64,000 nucleotides of DNA from the NCBI RefSeq assembly GCF_900230225.1, contig NZ_OCNH01000001.1, positions 2,294,001 through 2,358,000 on the forward strand, given 5' to 3'. The position numbers were made by a program, and so were the translations under genes. The stretch is from Spirosoma fluviale (lineage in GTDB: Bacteria > Bacteroidota > Bacteroidia > Cytophagales > Spirosomataceae). Positions 18,781-27,845 of this stretch are shown one piece after another (within the stretch, counting starts at the first letter, position 1; every line of letters begins with the position of its first letter). Below the pieces are notes generated by a model. The model worked only from the letters and a program-made list of their open reading frames with translations, had not been told where the DNA came from and made no database searches.

Positions 18781-20010
18781 ATGACTCCTTACCGTTACCT
18801 GATCTTACTATGGTTTATAGGCTTTGGCCAGGCTTTTGCTCAATCAATTTACCAGGGCACCCAACCCGAAACGCTGGCAACGACGGACGCTGAAAAAACG
18901 TTTCTGGCTACCTTCACATTAACCTTCAAAACTGATTTCGACACTCCCGCCCAATACACCAAACTAGCGGCTACCGGCCTTGACGCCTGGGAAATGAGTC
19001 TTTTCGACGCCCGTAAGACCCAATTAGCCTTTTACAAAGCCTATCCGCAGGAAAGTCAGTTTTCAGCCCCTTTCAAGCACTACATCGAAGCCTGTATCCG
19101 GTGGAACTACTGGCATCTACTACTAGCTTACCCCATTCTGCGCAGCAATGCCCAAACGAGCCAGCTGAACGTGATGTCGCTGCCCGCCATTATGACCGAC
19201 GAACTGGCAAGCCTGAATGTGAATGACGAAGCCGCTCTCCCCGCTGAACCTTACCAGAATTTCCTGTACTTCTACATCACTTACGTCAACTCCAGAGCCC
19301 GCAATTTTGTGAAATACACCCAGGCGGATATACACACCAGTATAACCGATAAAGCGGCCGTGGCGCGTAAACAAATAACAGGGCAGCCGTATCAGTACGC
19401 ATTGGCGCGGTTACTGGTCGAAAACTGCGAAAAGGCAACACCCGCATCCGTTCGAACCGTATTCGGTTTGTTGAGCAACACTCCAACTGCAACCGGGTAT
19501 GTACAAGTTGTGCAGGCGCGATGCGGGGAAGTGATGGCGCGGAAAGACGAACCCGTTACCGCCACCAAAAAGAAACCGGCAGACCCGAATGCGCTTTCCT
19601 TTACCAACCAAAATGGCGAAGTCGTTACCCTCAATGAGTTTGCTGGCAAAGTAATTTACCTGGATGTTTGGGCAAGCTGGTGTGGTCCCTGCCGGGCTGA
19701 ATTTCCGTTCTCCAAACAATTACAGGAACGTTTGACAAAGAAGCAGAAAGAACAGGTCGTCTTTTTGTACCTCTCTATCGACGATTCCGAAGAGGCCTGG
19801 AAAAAAGCACTCAACACCCTACAGCTCCCCGGCGAACACGGCTTGTCGAAAGGCGGTTGGAATTCCCGAACCGTTCAATATTTCGGCATCCGAAGCATAC
19901 CGCGCTATTTGTTGATCGGTAAAAAAGGCAACGTTGTTGACGAAAATGCCAAACGTCCGAGCCAGACCGATGCCATCCTGCAGGACATCCTGAAGCTGGT
20001 GGCCGAGTAA
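18781..20010 (+). CDS. TlpA-like thioredoxin-fold protein, exported
   Basis: 409 residues. Signal peptide about 1-20 (LILLWFIGFGQAFAQ). Residues 25-260 are a helical domain without a clear family. The C-terminal 140 residues are a TlpA/ResA-type thioredoxin domain with the redox pair Cys301-Gly-Pro-Cys304 in WASWCGPCRAEFP and the cis-Pro region RSIPRYLLI. Such proteins reduce disulfides of exported proteins or apocytochromes in the periplasm of Bacteroidota. Monocistronic, followed by tandem palindromes. Confidence 0.85.
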   Translation: MTPYRYLILLWFIGFGQAFAQSIYQGTQPETLATTDAEKTFLATFTLTFKTDFDTPAQYTKLAATGLDAWEMSLFDARKTQLAFYKAYPQESQFSAPFKHYIEACIRWNYWHLLLAYPILRSNAQTSQLNVMSLPAIMTDELASLNVNDEAALPAEPYQNFLYFYITYVNSRARNFVKYTQADIHTSITDKAAVARKQITGQPYQYALARLLVENCEKATPASVRTVFGLLSNTPTATGYVQVVQARCGEVMARKDEPVTATKKKPADPNALSFTNQNGEVVTLNEFAGKVIYLDVWASWCGPCRAEFPFSKQLQERLTKKQKEQVVFLYLSIDDSEEAWKKALNTLQLPGEHGLSKGGWNSRTVQYFGIRSIPRYLLIGKKGNVVDENAKRPSQTDAILQDILKLVAE

Positions 20011-20038
20011 CCATTCAATAAGCCTCACCATTTTGTAC

Positions 20039-20075
20039 CAGACAGCAGGATGCTGTCTGAGCCGCTATAGCGGCT
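20039..20075. terminator. Two adjacent palindromes
   Basis: CAGACAGCA/TGCTGTCTG (20039-20059) is followed directly by the perfect 16-base palindrome AGCCGCTATAGCGGCT (20060-20075). It lies 29 bases after the thioredoxin-fold gene and probably ends its transcript. The first palindrome shares the 17-base core GACAGCAGGATGCTGTC with a repeat at 56432. Confidence 0.55.
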
Positions 20076-20109
20076 AATTGACCGAGCAGATAATAGATAA
20101 ATAAGCGTC

Positions 20110-20328
20110 TCAATCTTCACTCATTTCCAGATAGAGTTCTTCAACCTGCTTACGCGCCCAGTCGGTCTTGCGCAGAAACGTGAGGCTTGATTTTATGCTT
20201 GGATTACTCACAAAACAGTTGATCCTGATTTTCTGACCAAGGCGTTCCCAACCGTAATAAGCAACTAATTCAGTTACGATAGCTTCGAGTGTTTTGCCGT
20301 GGAGCGGGTTATTTGGTTGCGCATTCAT
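20110..20328 (-). CDS. VF530 family (DUF2132) small protein
   Basis: 72 residues, complete. It matches the VF530 family along its length: [51 protein letters not shown] and ELYLE. The family is small, widespread in proteobacteria and Bacteroidota and annotated as DNA-binding on structural grounds; its biological role is not known. Monocistronic. Confidence 0.9.
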   Translation of the reverse strand: MNAQPNNPLHGKTLEAIVTELVAYYGWERLGQKIRINCFVSNPSIKSSLTFLRKTDWARKQVEELYLEMSED

Positions 20329-20395
20329 GCTGCAAAAAACGACATAAATCGCTTAAGTACCAGTTTTTATCCGGCTGGTCCTCAATCCTGATCCG

Positions 20396-20540
20396 TTACT
20401 GGGAATTTACCTTACGAGCGGCATCTCCGATGAAAGCAGCAACCTCTTCAGGCTGAGACAACATGAGCACATGACTGGCTTTCACTTCCAGTTTCGTGGC
20501 CTTCATTGTCCGGCAAACCGGAGAACTGACAAGAATCAGG
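20396..20540 (-). pseudogene. C-terminal remnant of an alpha/beta-hydrolase
   Basis: On the minus strand a frame ending in TAA at 20396-20398 encodes TKLEVKASHVLMLSQPEEVA and then AFIGDAARKVNSQ, which is the typical end of an alpha/beta-hydrolase (the His of KASHVLMLS would be the catalytic histidine). An ATG at 20506 leaves only 36 codons; the frame stays open for about 11 codons further and then the similarity is lost, so the rest of the enzyme, including its nucleophile, is missing. The remnant is squeezed between the VF530 gene and the 606-residue protein gene. Confidence 0.6.
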
Positions 20541-20614
20541 TGGCTACCTTATAGCCGTCAGCATCCTCCCGGATAGGGCTGATTACCTTTACCGTCGTAC
20601 CCACCTGATTTTCT

Positions 20615-22435
20615 ATGAACAACTCCGTTCACGGCTTTCATATTCCGGTCATGGGCCTGGCCTATACGATCGATTCTCCATTTAAAGTGGCCCGTTTTGG
20701 GATAAACTCCGTCCTCTCCATCGTGGAAGACCGGCTGATTGAAACCATGCGTCGTTATTACTACCAGCAGGCCAATGAACCCTACGTACCAATTGACACT
20801 ACCGAGGAAAACTACCGCGCCCGTCGAATAACAGACTACCTCAACCTGATGAATCGAACCGTTCAGGCGCAGGTGGAAACCTTAAAAAATGCCGCTTTTG
20901 AAGCCGGTTCAGAACTGGTCAAATACTTCGACATGCTACCCGACGATAGTGCACTGAAAGGCCTCTATCTAACGATGGTTCAGTCGAACAATACGTCGGA
21001 AAAAGCGCATCTGGAAAACGTTCTCAGGGGCAGTATCCAACCCGGAAGCATCGATGTGAATATTATGACAAAAGTGGACAAGAACAACCTCGATCCAGAT
21101 GGAACCGTAATTGAGGGTGGTTCGGATGCCCTGATGGCCCTGCAGGGCTATCTTAAAAGTACCCTTTCGCATTCGTCCATCATCTTCTCCGCCGGATTGA
21201 ACCCAAGACTGTTCAATTACCTCGAAAACTGTCCGGAGTTTGATGCCAACGGCATTGGTCAGTTTGACAAAAAAATTGTCATCAAGGTAAGCGATTACCG
21301 GTCGGCTCTGATTCAGGGGAAATACCTGGCCAAGAAAGGCGTCTGGGTGAGTGAATTCCGGGTAGAGTCGGGATTGAACTGCGGGGGGCACGCGTTTGCA
21401 ACCGATGGGTATTTGATGGGACCAATTCTGGAAGAATTCAAACAGAAAAAGGAGGAATTGGTCGACGCCCTCCACAGTCTTTACACTCATGCACTGATAC
21501 AGAAAGGCAAAGCGGTTTTCGAAAGACCCCACCCGATCAAATTAACCGTTCAGGGAGGAATTGGTACCCACGAAGAAGATCAATTCCTGCACCAGTACTA
21601 TGGAGCGGATAGTACGGGCTGGGGAACGCCATTTCTGCTTGTCCCGGAAGCCACGACGGTCGATGAGGATACATTAGAAAAACTCCAGAAGGCAAAACAG
21701 ACCGATGTTGTGCTGAGTAAAGCCTCTCCATTGGGTGTTCGTTTTTTTTACCTGAAAGGAACCACATCGGAAGTGGAGAAGCTCAACCGAATCCAGCACG
21801 GCCGACCCGGAAGCCCCTGCACGGAAAAACACCTGGTTACCAATACGGAATTTACTACGGCACCTATCTGCACGGCTTCGCACCAGTACCAGAAACTAAA
21901 ACTGGCCCAACTCAAATCACTTGATTTACCCGTTGAGGAGTACCGCAGGCAAGCTGCCGACGTAACGGAGAAAGAGTGCCTGTGTGTTGGTTTAAGCAAT
22001 GCCGTTTCTCATGTATACGGTGTTCCGTTTCTTAAGAAACTACATGCCGTAACGATCTGCCCCGGCCCGAACATTGCCTACTTCTCCAGAATCGCATCGC
22101 TGGAAGAAATGACCGACCACATCTACGGCCGTACAAGCCTGCTCGATCATACCGAACGACCGCACATGTTTCTGAATGAACTTACCCAATACCTCGATTA
22201 CCTGAACGAGCTATTCCTTGATCTGGATTCCGCTGACAAAAAACGGGTTACTTATTGCAGGAATTTCTACCGGAATTTAATGGATGGTATAGCCTATTAC
22301 CGTCAGCTGACCCCTGACCTCACCCGGACGTCGGCCGCCCGGACAGCCTTTTCCAGTGGACTGTCGCTGGCGCAGGAACGCCTTCAGACACTCGTGGATG
22401 AGTTTTTGCCGACATTGATTGCCGATGTTGTTTGA
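20615..22435 (+). CDS. Conserved protein of unknown function with TIM-barrel-like features and clustered cysteines
   Basis: 606 residues, no signal peptide or membrane segment. I do not recognise a named family with confidence. It starts HGFHIPVMGLAYTIDSPFKV, and has stretches reminiscent of FMN-binding TIM-barrel oxidoreductases: KIVIKVSDYRSALIQGKYLA (220-239), VQGGIGTHEE (312-321), TGWGTPFLLVPEATTVDEDT (334-353) and LSKASPLGVRF (367-377). Seven cysteines include Cys402, Cys419, Cys455 and Cys457 (KECLCVGL) in the last third, a plausible Fe-S or metal site. The barrel resembles the nitronate monooxygenase / glutamate-synthase type, but this is inference. Monocistronic, followed by a strong terminator. 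Confidence 0.7.
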   Translation: MNNSVHGFHIPVMGLAYTIDSPFKVARFGINSVLSIVEDRLIETMRRYYYQQANEPYVPIDTTEENYRARRITDYLNLMNRTVQAQVETLKNAAFEAGSELVKYFDMLPDDSALKGLYLTMVQSNNTSEKAHLENVLRGSIQPGSIDVNIMTKVDKNNLDPDGTVIEGGSDALMALQGYLKSTLSHSSIIFSAGLNPRLFNYLENCPEFDANGIGQFDKKIVIKVSDYRSALIQGKYLAKKGVWVSEFRVESGLNCGGHAFATDGYLMGPILEEFKQKKEELVDALHSLYTHALIQKGKAVFERPHPIKLTVQGGIGTHEEDQFLHQYYGADSTGWGTPFLLVPEATTVDEDTLEKLQKAKQTDVVLSKASPLGVRFFYLKGTTSEVEKLNRIQHGRPGSPCTEKHLVTNTEFTTAPICTASHQYQKLKLAQLKSLDLPVEEYRRQAADVTEKECLCVGLSNAVSHVYGVPFLKKLHAVTICPGPNIAYFSRIASLEEMTDHIYGRTSLLDHTERPHMFLNELTQYLDYLNELFLDLDSADKKRVTYCRNFYRNLMDGIAYYRQLTPDLTRTSAARTAFSSGLSLAQERLQTLVDEFLPTLIADVV

Positions 22436-22458
22436 ACTTATTAATGCTATTGATTCAT

Positions 22459-22492
22459 CAACAAGAGCAGGCTCCTCAGCCTGCTCTTGTTG
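22459..22492. terminator. 15-bp perfect hairpin
   Basis: CAACAAGAGCAGGCT (22459-22473) pairs with 22478-22492 around a 4-base loop, 23 bases after the 606-residue protein gene; a GC-rich stem ending in a short T-run. Confidence 0.8.
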
Positions 22493-22951
22493 CGTTTAAG
22501 CGGTGGTGAGCCATCATGAAGCCCATTAATACCGATCATTATCAACCTGGGTGCCGGTTTTCAACCACAAAAACATTTTATAGGAAGAACGGCGAAAAAC
22601 ACTTCGTAGAATCGTGATGTTTAAAGACAAAATGTCTCCGTAAAAAAAATAAACCTACTCCTCTCTTGTTGATCTATAGTTTGGCCGTGACAAACCAGGA
22701 AAAAGGACAGTCTAAACAGGCAGTACAGAAAAGGCGTTTTTCGATGAAGATATATATTAATATTTTGAAATATGTCTCTTCATCGAGAAAAATGCAGTAT
22801 TAACGAGGGATTTGCCAAACAATTTCCATGAACAGTTGGTAGAGTGCAAAAGAATTTTCACCAATTTACTCGGCATGCATACTATCTTTGATAGCTAAAA
22901 TTACCGAGTTAACCACTCAACCACCGTAAAATTTGATCCTAGCTACTCATT
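22493..22951. other. Upstream region of the GH63-like gene
   Basis: AT-rich, no coding frame. It holds the -7 candidate at 22883-22890; nothing else recognised. Confidence 0.5.
22883..22890 (+). promoter_or_regulatory. Candidate -7 box (TAnnTTTG) of the GH63-like gene
   Basis: TATCTTTG fits the Bacteroidota -7 consensus and lies 61 bases before the ATG. The -33 region is AT-rich (TTTT at 22855) but not a clear TTTG. Confidence 0.4.
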
Positions 22952-25630
22952 ATGCCTACTGCTGAACGCGAACGCATTTACGAACGAGCCGATAACAAGG
23001 GCTGGAAAAAATGGGGGCCTTACCTCTCCGAACGAGCCTGGGGTACTGTCCGCGAAGATTACAGTCCGTATGGAGATGCCTGGAATTTTGTTAGTCACGA
23101 CATGGCCCGCTCCCGCGCTTACCGCTGGGGCGAAGAAGGCATTGGCGGCATTTCGGACAACAAAGGGCACATTTGCTTCGCCCTCGCCTTCTGGAACCAT
23201 AAAGATAATATTCTGAAAGAGAGACTCTTTGGTCTGGCCGGACCGGAGGGCAATCATGGCGAAGATGTGAAGGAGCTGTATTATTACCTGGACAGCACCC
23301 CAACGCACTCGTACATGAAAATGCTGTACAAGTACCCGCAGCAGGAATTTCCGTACAACCGGCTGGTCATTGAATCGTCCCGCCGAAATCGGCAGGAACC
23401 CGAATTTGAACTGACTGATACCGGCATCTTTGATAAGGACGAATATTTCGATATTTTCATCGAGTATACCAAAGCCGATCAGAATGACTGGCTCGTTACC
23501 GTTACGGCCCATAACCGCTCGGCTACGGAAGCTCCGCTGACCTTATTACCAACCATCTGGTTCCGGAATACCTGGTCGTGGGGATACGAGCAGTACAACT
23601 CCCGGCCCATGCTCAACGGCATTGCCAATAACCAGATTGAAGTCAATCACAAGCAGTTAGGCAAATACAAGCTCTACTGCGAAGATGCCGATGCGCTCCT
23701 TTTCTGTGATAATGACACCAACTCCGAACGACTCTACGGTCGACCGAACGTATCGAAATACACGAAAGATGGCATAAATAATTACATCGTTTCGGGAGGA
23801 AAGAAAAGCTTCATTAATCCAAACCAGATCGGCACGAAAGCCTCGGCCCAGTACACACGGATGGTACCGGCGGGCGGTAGCGTGAGCGTTCGGCTTCGCT
23901 TCAGCGATCAAACGACGATGACCGGTCCGTTTGAGGACTTCGATGAAATCTGGCAAAACCGGCTTAGCGAAGCGGACGCCTTTTATGCCGATCTGCAAAA
24001 GAATGTACAGGATACGGAACTGCTGGCCATTCAGCGGCAAGCCTACGCCGGTATGCTCTGGAGCAAGCAGTTCTATTATTACAATGTCAATGAATGGCTG
24101 AAGGGCGACCCTAAAATGCCGGTGCCGTTTCAGGGTCGGGTGTATGCCCGCAATGAAACGTGGCGGCATATGTACACGGCCAACATCCTGTCGATGCCCG
24201 ACAAGTGGGAATACCCCTGGTTTGCCGCCTGGGATCTGGCTTTCCACACGCTAACCCTCGCCCGACTCGACCCGCATTTCGCCAAACGACAGCTGGCGGT
24301 AATTCTGCGCGAGTATTACATGCACCCCAATGGTCAGATTCCGGCCTATGAATGGAACTTCAGCGATGTGAACCCACCCGTTCATGCCTGGGCCACCTGG
24401 AAAGTGTATGAGATCGACAAGGAGCAGAATGGCGTTGGTGATGTCAATTTTCTGGAACGGGTTTTCCACAAACTCTTGCTGAACTTCACTTGGTGGGTGA
24501 ACCGGAAAGACGTTTCGGGCAACAATATCTTTGGCGGGGGCTTCCTGGGGCTGGATAACATCGGGGTCTTTGACCGGAGCCAGCCATTACCCATGGGCGG
24601 CCGAATCGAACAGGCCGATGGCACGGGCTGGATGGCCATGTATACGCTGAACATGCTCCGGATTGCCTGCGAGATTTCGCTCACCCGCCCCTCCTATCAG
24701 GACATGGCCAGCAAGTTTTTCGAGCACTTCCTGCATATCGCATCGGCCATGAACAACCTCGGCAAGCAGAATATCAGCTTGTGGGATGAGGTGGACCAGT
24801 TCTATTACGATGTTCTGCACATGCCCGACCATAATGCGCGGCTGCTGAAAATTCGCTCGATGGTGGGACTTATCCCGCTCTTTGCCGTCGAGATTCTGGA
24901 CGAGTCGCTGCTTTCGCAACTGCCCGACTTCAAACGGCGGGTGGAATGGGTGCTGACGAACCGGCCGGACCTGGCCTCGCTCGTTTCGCGCTGGCACGAG
25001 CCGGGCAAGGGCGAAACGCACCTGCTGAGTTTGCTGCGCGGTCACCGGATGAAGATGATCCTGAAGCGGATGTTCGACGAAACCGAGTTCCTGTCGGATT
25101 ACGGGATTCGGGCGTTATCGAAATACCACGAAAAAACACCCTATCAGTTTGAACTGAACAGCGAGATATTCCAGGTACGTTACGTAGCGGCCGAGTCGGA
25201 GATGAGCATGTTTGGCGGCAACTCCAACTGGCGCGGCCCCATCTGGTTCCCCGTTAACTTCCTGCTCATTGACTCCCTGCTGAAGTTTTACCAATACTAC
25301 GGCGACGATTTTGAGATTGAATACCCGACTCATTCGGGCCACATCATGAGCGTGAAAGAAGCAACGCTGCTGGTGATCGAACGGCTGCTGAATATTTTCC
25401 GTCGCGATCAATCCGGTCGTATTGCTGCTTTTGGAGCCGACAAAAAAATGCAGGACGACCCGCATTTTAAAGATTTGTATCTCTTTTACGAATACTTCAA
25501 TGGCGACAATGGCATGGGGCTTGGGGCCAGCCACCAAACCGGTTGGACGGGCCTCGTTGCCGACCTGATCGAGTATCTCTACAAGTACCAAACCCAACCC
25601 CAGGAATTGGCAGTAGGCACGGAGAAGTAA
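22952..25630 (+). CDS. GH63-like (MGH1-type) glycoside hydrolase, cytoplasmic
   Basis: 892 residues, starting MPTAERERIYERADNKGWKK without a signal peptide. The N-terminal beta domain (to about residue 350) and the C-terminal (alpha/alpha)6 barrel (about 390-870) match the group annotated as mannosyl-oligosaccharide-glucosidase-like. Characteristic stretches include RAWGTVREDYSPYGDAW, FPWFAAWDL-like EYPWFAAWDLAFHTLTL, YEWNFSDVNPPVHAWA, NIFGGGFLGLDNIGVFDRS, NWRGPIWFPVNFLL and GASHQTGWTGLVADLIEYLY at the end. GH63 enzymes act on alpha-glucosides (glucosylglycerate, mannosylglycerate or oligosaccharides in bacteria); the substrate here is not determinable. Cytoplasmic location suggests a compatible-solute or storage-sugar substrate rather than polymer digestion. 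Confidence 0.85.
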   Translation: MPTAERERIYERADNKGWKKWGPYLSERAWGTVREDYSPYGDAWNFVSHDMARSRAYRWGEEGIGGISDNKGHICFALAFWNHKDNILKERLFGLAGPEGNHGEDVKELYYYLDSTPTHSYMKMLYKYPQQEFPYNRLVIESSRRNRQEPEFELTDTGIFDKDEYFDIFIEYTKADQNDWLVTVTAHNRSATEAPLTLLPTIWFRNTWSWGYEQYNSRPMLNGIANNQIEVNHKQLGKYKLYCEDADALLFCDNDTNSERLYGRPNVSKYTKDGINNYIVSGGKKSFINPNQIGTKASAQYTRMVPAGGSVSVRLRFSDQTTMTGPFEDFDEIWQNRLSEADAFYADLQKNVQDTELLAIQRQAYAGMLWSKQFYYYNVNEWLKGDPKMPVPFQGRVYARNETWRHMYTANILSMPDKWEYPWFAAWDLAFHTLTLARLDPHFAKRQLAVILREYYMHPNGQIPAYEWNFSDVNPPVHAWATWKVYEIDKEQNGVGDVNFLERVFHKLLLNFTWWVNRKDVSGNNIFGGGFLGLDNIGVFDRSQPLPMGGRIEQADGTGWMAMYTLNMLRIACEISLTRPSYQDMASKFFEHFLHIASAMNNLGKQNISLWDEVDQFYYDVLHMPDHNARLLKIRSMVGLIPLFAVEILDESLLSQLPDFKRRVEWVLTNRPDLASLVSRWHEPGKGETHLLSLLRGHRMKMILKRMFDETEFLSDYGIRALSKYHEKTPYQFELNSEIFQVRYVAAESEMSMFGGNSNWRGPIWFPVNFLLIDSLLKFYQYYGDDFEIEYPTHSGHIMSVKEATLLVIERLLNIFRRDQSGRIAAFGADKKMQDDPHFKDLYLFYEYFNGDNGMGLGASHQTGWTGLVADLIEYLYKYQTQPQELAVGTEK

Positions 25631-25638
25631 GTTTAAGC

Positions 25639-25671
25639 AACGGGGGAGATTTTGATAGAATCTCCCCCGTT
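25639..25671. terminator. 13-bp perfect hairpin
   Basis: AACGGGGGAGATT (25639-25651) pairs with AATCTCCCCCGTT (25659-25671), 8 bases after the GH63-like gene stop. Confidence 0.8.
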
Positions 25672-25803
25672 AGTTTACCGGGGTTATGGTCCTTGATTTC
25701 CCCGGCACTAAATTCGGATACAACATTCCTCAATTTGGCTACTGTTTGATTTTTGCTCACCATGACCTTTGTGACAGAAATTTAAACAACGAGTAGACAA
25801 GTT

Positions 25804-26820
25804 ATGGAAAGGATTCAACCAGTTAATTTAGGAAGTCAGGGCTTATTGGTACCCAACATTGGCCTGGGATGCATGGGTATGACCCAGATTGCAGGAGCCG
25901 ATATTTACGGCAAAGCAAATGAAGCGGAAGCCATCGCCACCATTCATCGGTCACTTGAACTAGGCGGCAATTTTCTCGACACCGCCGATTTATACGGCCC
26001 GTTAGCCAACGAACGGCTAATCGCCAAAGCCATCCGGGGCAACCGAAACAGCTACATCATTGCAACCAAATTCGGCTTTGAAATTGACGACAATGAACAA
26101 CTCACCTGGCAATTTAATGGAAAGCCAGACTATGTCAGAAAAGCTGTTGAGCGGTCATTGCAGAATCTGGGCACCGACTTTATCGACCTGTATTATTTAC
26201 ACCGCCTGGACCCTAACACGCCAATTGAAGAAACCGTTGGCGCTATGGCCGATCTGGTAACAGAAGGCAAAGTGGGGTACATTGGCCTCTCGGAAGTATC
26301 GTCTGCAACCATCCGGAAAGCCCATCAGACTCATCCGCTAACCGCCGTCCAAACGGAGTATTCTTTGTTTGAACGAACAGCGGAGGAAGTGGGCATCACC
26401 AATACATTACAGGAACTGGGTATTGGTTTTATTGCGTACTCGCCCCTGGGACGAGGTTTCCTGTCGGGAGATATGACTTTTAAAAGCCCGGACGACTTTC
26501 CGGCCGATGATTTCCGGCGTAGCATTCCCCGCTTTCAGGGGGAGAATTTTTACCGAAATCTGGAACTGGTAAAAGCGATCAAACAGTTGGCCGACGAAAA
26601 AGAGGTGACGCCTTCTCAATTGGCGCTGGCGTGGGTGATGGCCAAGGGCTTTGTTCCGATTCCGGGCACTAAGCGGGTTTCGTACCTGGAGCAGAATATT
26701 GCAGCAACCCGCATTTCGCTAACGGCCGATGAATTGGAACGTCTGGAGGCTATTATCCCGTTAGGGACATCAACGGGTGACCGGTATGATGCGGCCGGCA
26801 TGCAGTGGATCGATCAATAG
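25804..26820 (+). CDS. Aldo/keto reductase
   Basis: 338 residues, a full single-domain (beta/alpha)8 NADPH-dependent aldo/keto reductase. The catalytic tetrad is in place: Asp59 and Tyr64 in FLDTADLYG, Lys89 in IATKFGF, His133 in YYLHRLDP. The signature LGLGCMGM near the start and IPGTKRVSYLEQN near residue 286 place it with the YdhF/YajO-like general reductases of aldehydes and ketones. The AraC regulator gene starts 18 bases downstream on the same strand, so the regulator is probably co-transcribed and may control this reductase. Confidence 0.93.
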   Translation: MERIQPVNLGSQGLLVPNIGLGCMGMTQIAGADIYGKANEAEAIATIHRSLELGGNFLDTADLYGPLANERLIAKAIRGNRNSYIIATKFGFEIDDNEQLTWQFNGKPDYVRKAVERSLQNLGTDFIDLYYLHRLDPNTPIEETVGAMADLVTEGKVGYIGLSEVSSATIRKAHQTHPLTAVQTEYSLFERTAEEVGITNTLQELGIGFIAYSPLGRGFLSGDMTFKSPDDFPADDFRRSIPRFQGENFYRNLELVKAIKQLADEKEVTPSQLALAWVMAKGFVPIPGTKRVSYLEQNIAATRISLTADELERLEAIIPLGTSTGDRYDAAGMQWIDQ

Positions 26821-26838
26821 CGTCTACTCTATTTACCG

Positions 26839-27759
26839 ATGAGAAAAGAGATGAATTCCCCATACATCATTAACTCTATTTCCGAGCTGCACCGCCTGTT
26901 GGGTTTACCCAAACCAGAGCATCCGTGTGTGAGCGTCATCAATCTGGCCGACGTTAAGTGTCACTTCGACGAGACGTTGACAAGTGTGGTCTACAACTTT
27001 TACTCGATCTGTATCAAAAAGGATTTTACGGGGAAGTTGAAATATGGCCAGAATTATTACGATTTCGATGAAGGTGTAATGACCTTTTTTTCTCCCGGTC
27101 AGGTGATTTCTACGGTCAGTCCAGACGGCATGGCGCTTACGGGCTGCTGGTTGGTGATTCACCCCGACTTTATTCAGAACTATCCGTTAGCAAAAAGCAT
27201 CAAAGAACATGGTTTTTTTTCGTATGCCGTCAATGAAGCTCTTTTCCTGTCAGATAAGGAAGAAGTGACGATCAACTCGATCATGCAGACGATTGAACAG
27301 GAATACCGGTCTGTTATCGACAGCTACAGCCAGGATGTAATTGTGTCGCACATTGACGTTCTGCTCAATTACGCCAACCGATATTACAACCGGCAGTTCA
27401 TCACCCGCAAAAACGCCAGTCATGACCTGCTCACCAATCTGGAGGCTCTGCTGTCTGATTATTTCGACAAGGAACAGGTTCGGGAGTTGGGCCTGCCAAC
27501 GGTGCAGTACTTATCTGAGAAACTCCATGTTTCGCCCACGTACCTGAGCGATATGCTCCGGAAACTTACGGGCCAAAGCGCCCAGCAGCATATTCACAAT
27601 AAACTGATTGATAAAGCGAAAGAAATACTAACGACTACCTCTTTATCGGTCAGCGAAATTGCGTATCAGCTTGGCTTTGAGTACCCGCAATCGTTCAACA
27701 AACTGTTCAAGAGCAAGACCCATGTGTCGCCCCTGGAGTTCAGGCAATCGTTTAATTAG
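26839..27759 (+). CDS. AraC family transcriptional regulator
   Basis: 306 residues. The N-terminal 190 residues form a cupin-type sensing domain (FYSICIKKDFTGKLKYGQNY, GVMTFFSPGQVI). The C-terminal 100 residues contain both AraC helix-turn-helix units: QYLSEKLHVSPTYLSDMLRK (first) and SVSEIAYQLGFEYPQSFNKL (second). It is 18 bases downstream of the aldo/keto reductase gene, which it probably regulates. Ligand unknown. Confidence 0.92.
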   Translation: MRKEMNSPYIINSISELHRLLGLPKPEHPCVSVINLADVKCHFDETLTSVVYNFYSICIKKDFTGKLKYGQNYYDFDEGVMTFFSPGQVISTVSPDGMALTGCWLVIHPDFIQNYPLAKSIKEHGFFSYAVNEALFLSDKEEVTINSIMQTIEQEYRSVIDSYSQDVIVSHIDVLLNYANRYYNRQFITRKNASHDLLTNLEALLSDYFDKEQVRELGLPTVQYLSEKLHVSPTYLSDMLRKLTGQSAQQHIHNKLIDKAKEILTTTSLSVSEIAYQLGFEYPQSFNKLFKSKTHVSPLEFRQSFN

Positions 27760-27799
27760 CTATCGATTCTACGCTGCAAATAAATCCATTAAGCAATAA

Positions 27800-27832
27800 A
27801 AAAGGGGCTGCCGGTTAATGGCAGCTCCTTTT
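27800..27832. terminator. Bidirectional terminator
   Basis: AAAAGGGGCTGCC (27800-27812) pairs with GGCAGCTCCTTTT (27820-27832), one G-T pair, between the convergent AraC and M3 peptidase genes; the A-run and T-run flank the stem as expected for a two-way terminator. Confidence 0.85.
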
Positions 27833-27845
27833 GACTTAAACTAAT

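Noticed and set aside
20541-20614. Second fragment of the broken hydrolase on the minus strand
   Set aside because: One frame (TTVKVISPIREDADGYKVAT) stays open briefly but shows no convincing similarity to hydrolases, so I did not extend the pseudogene.
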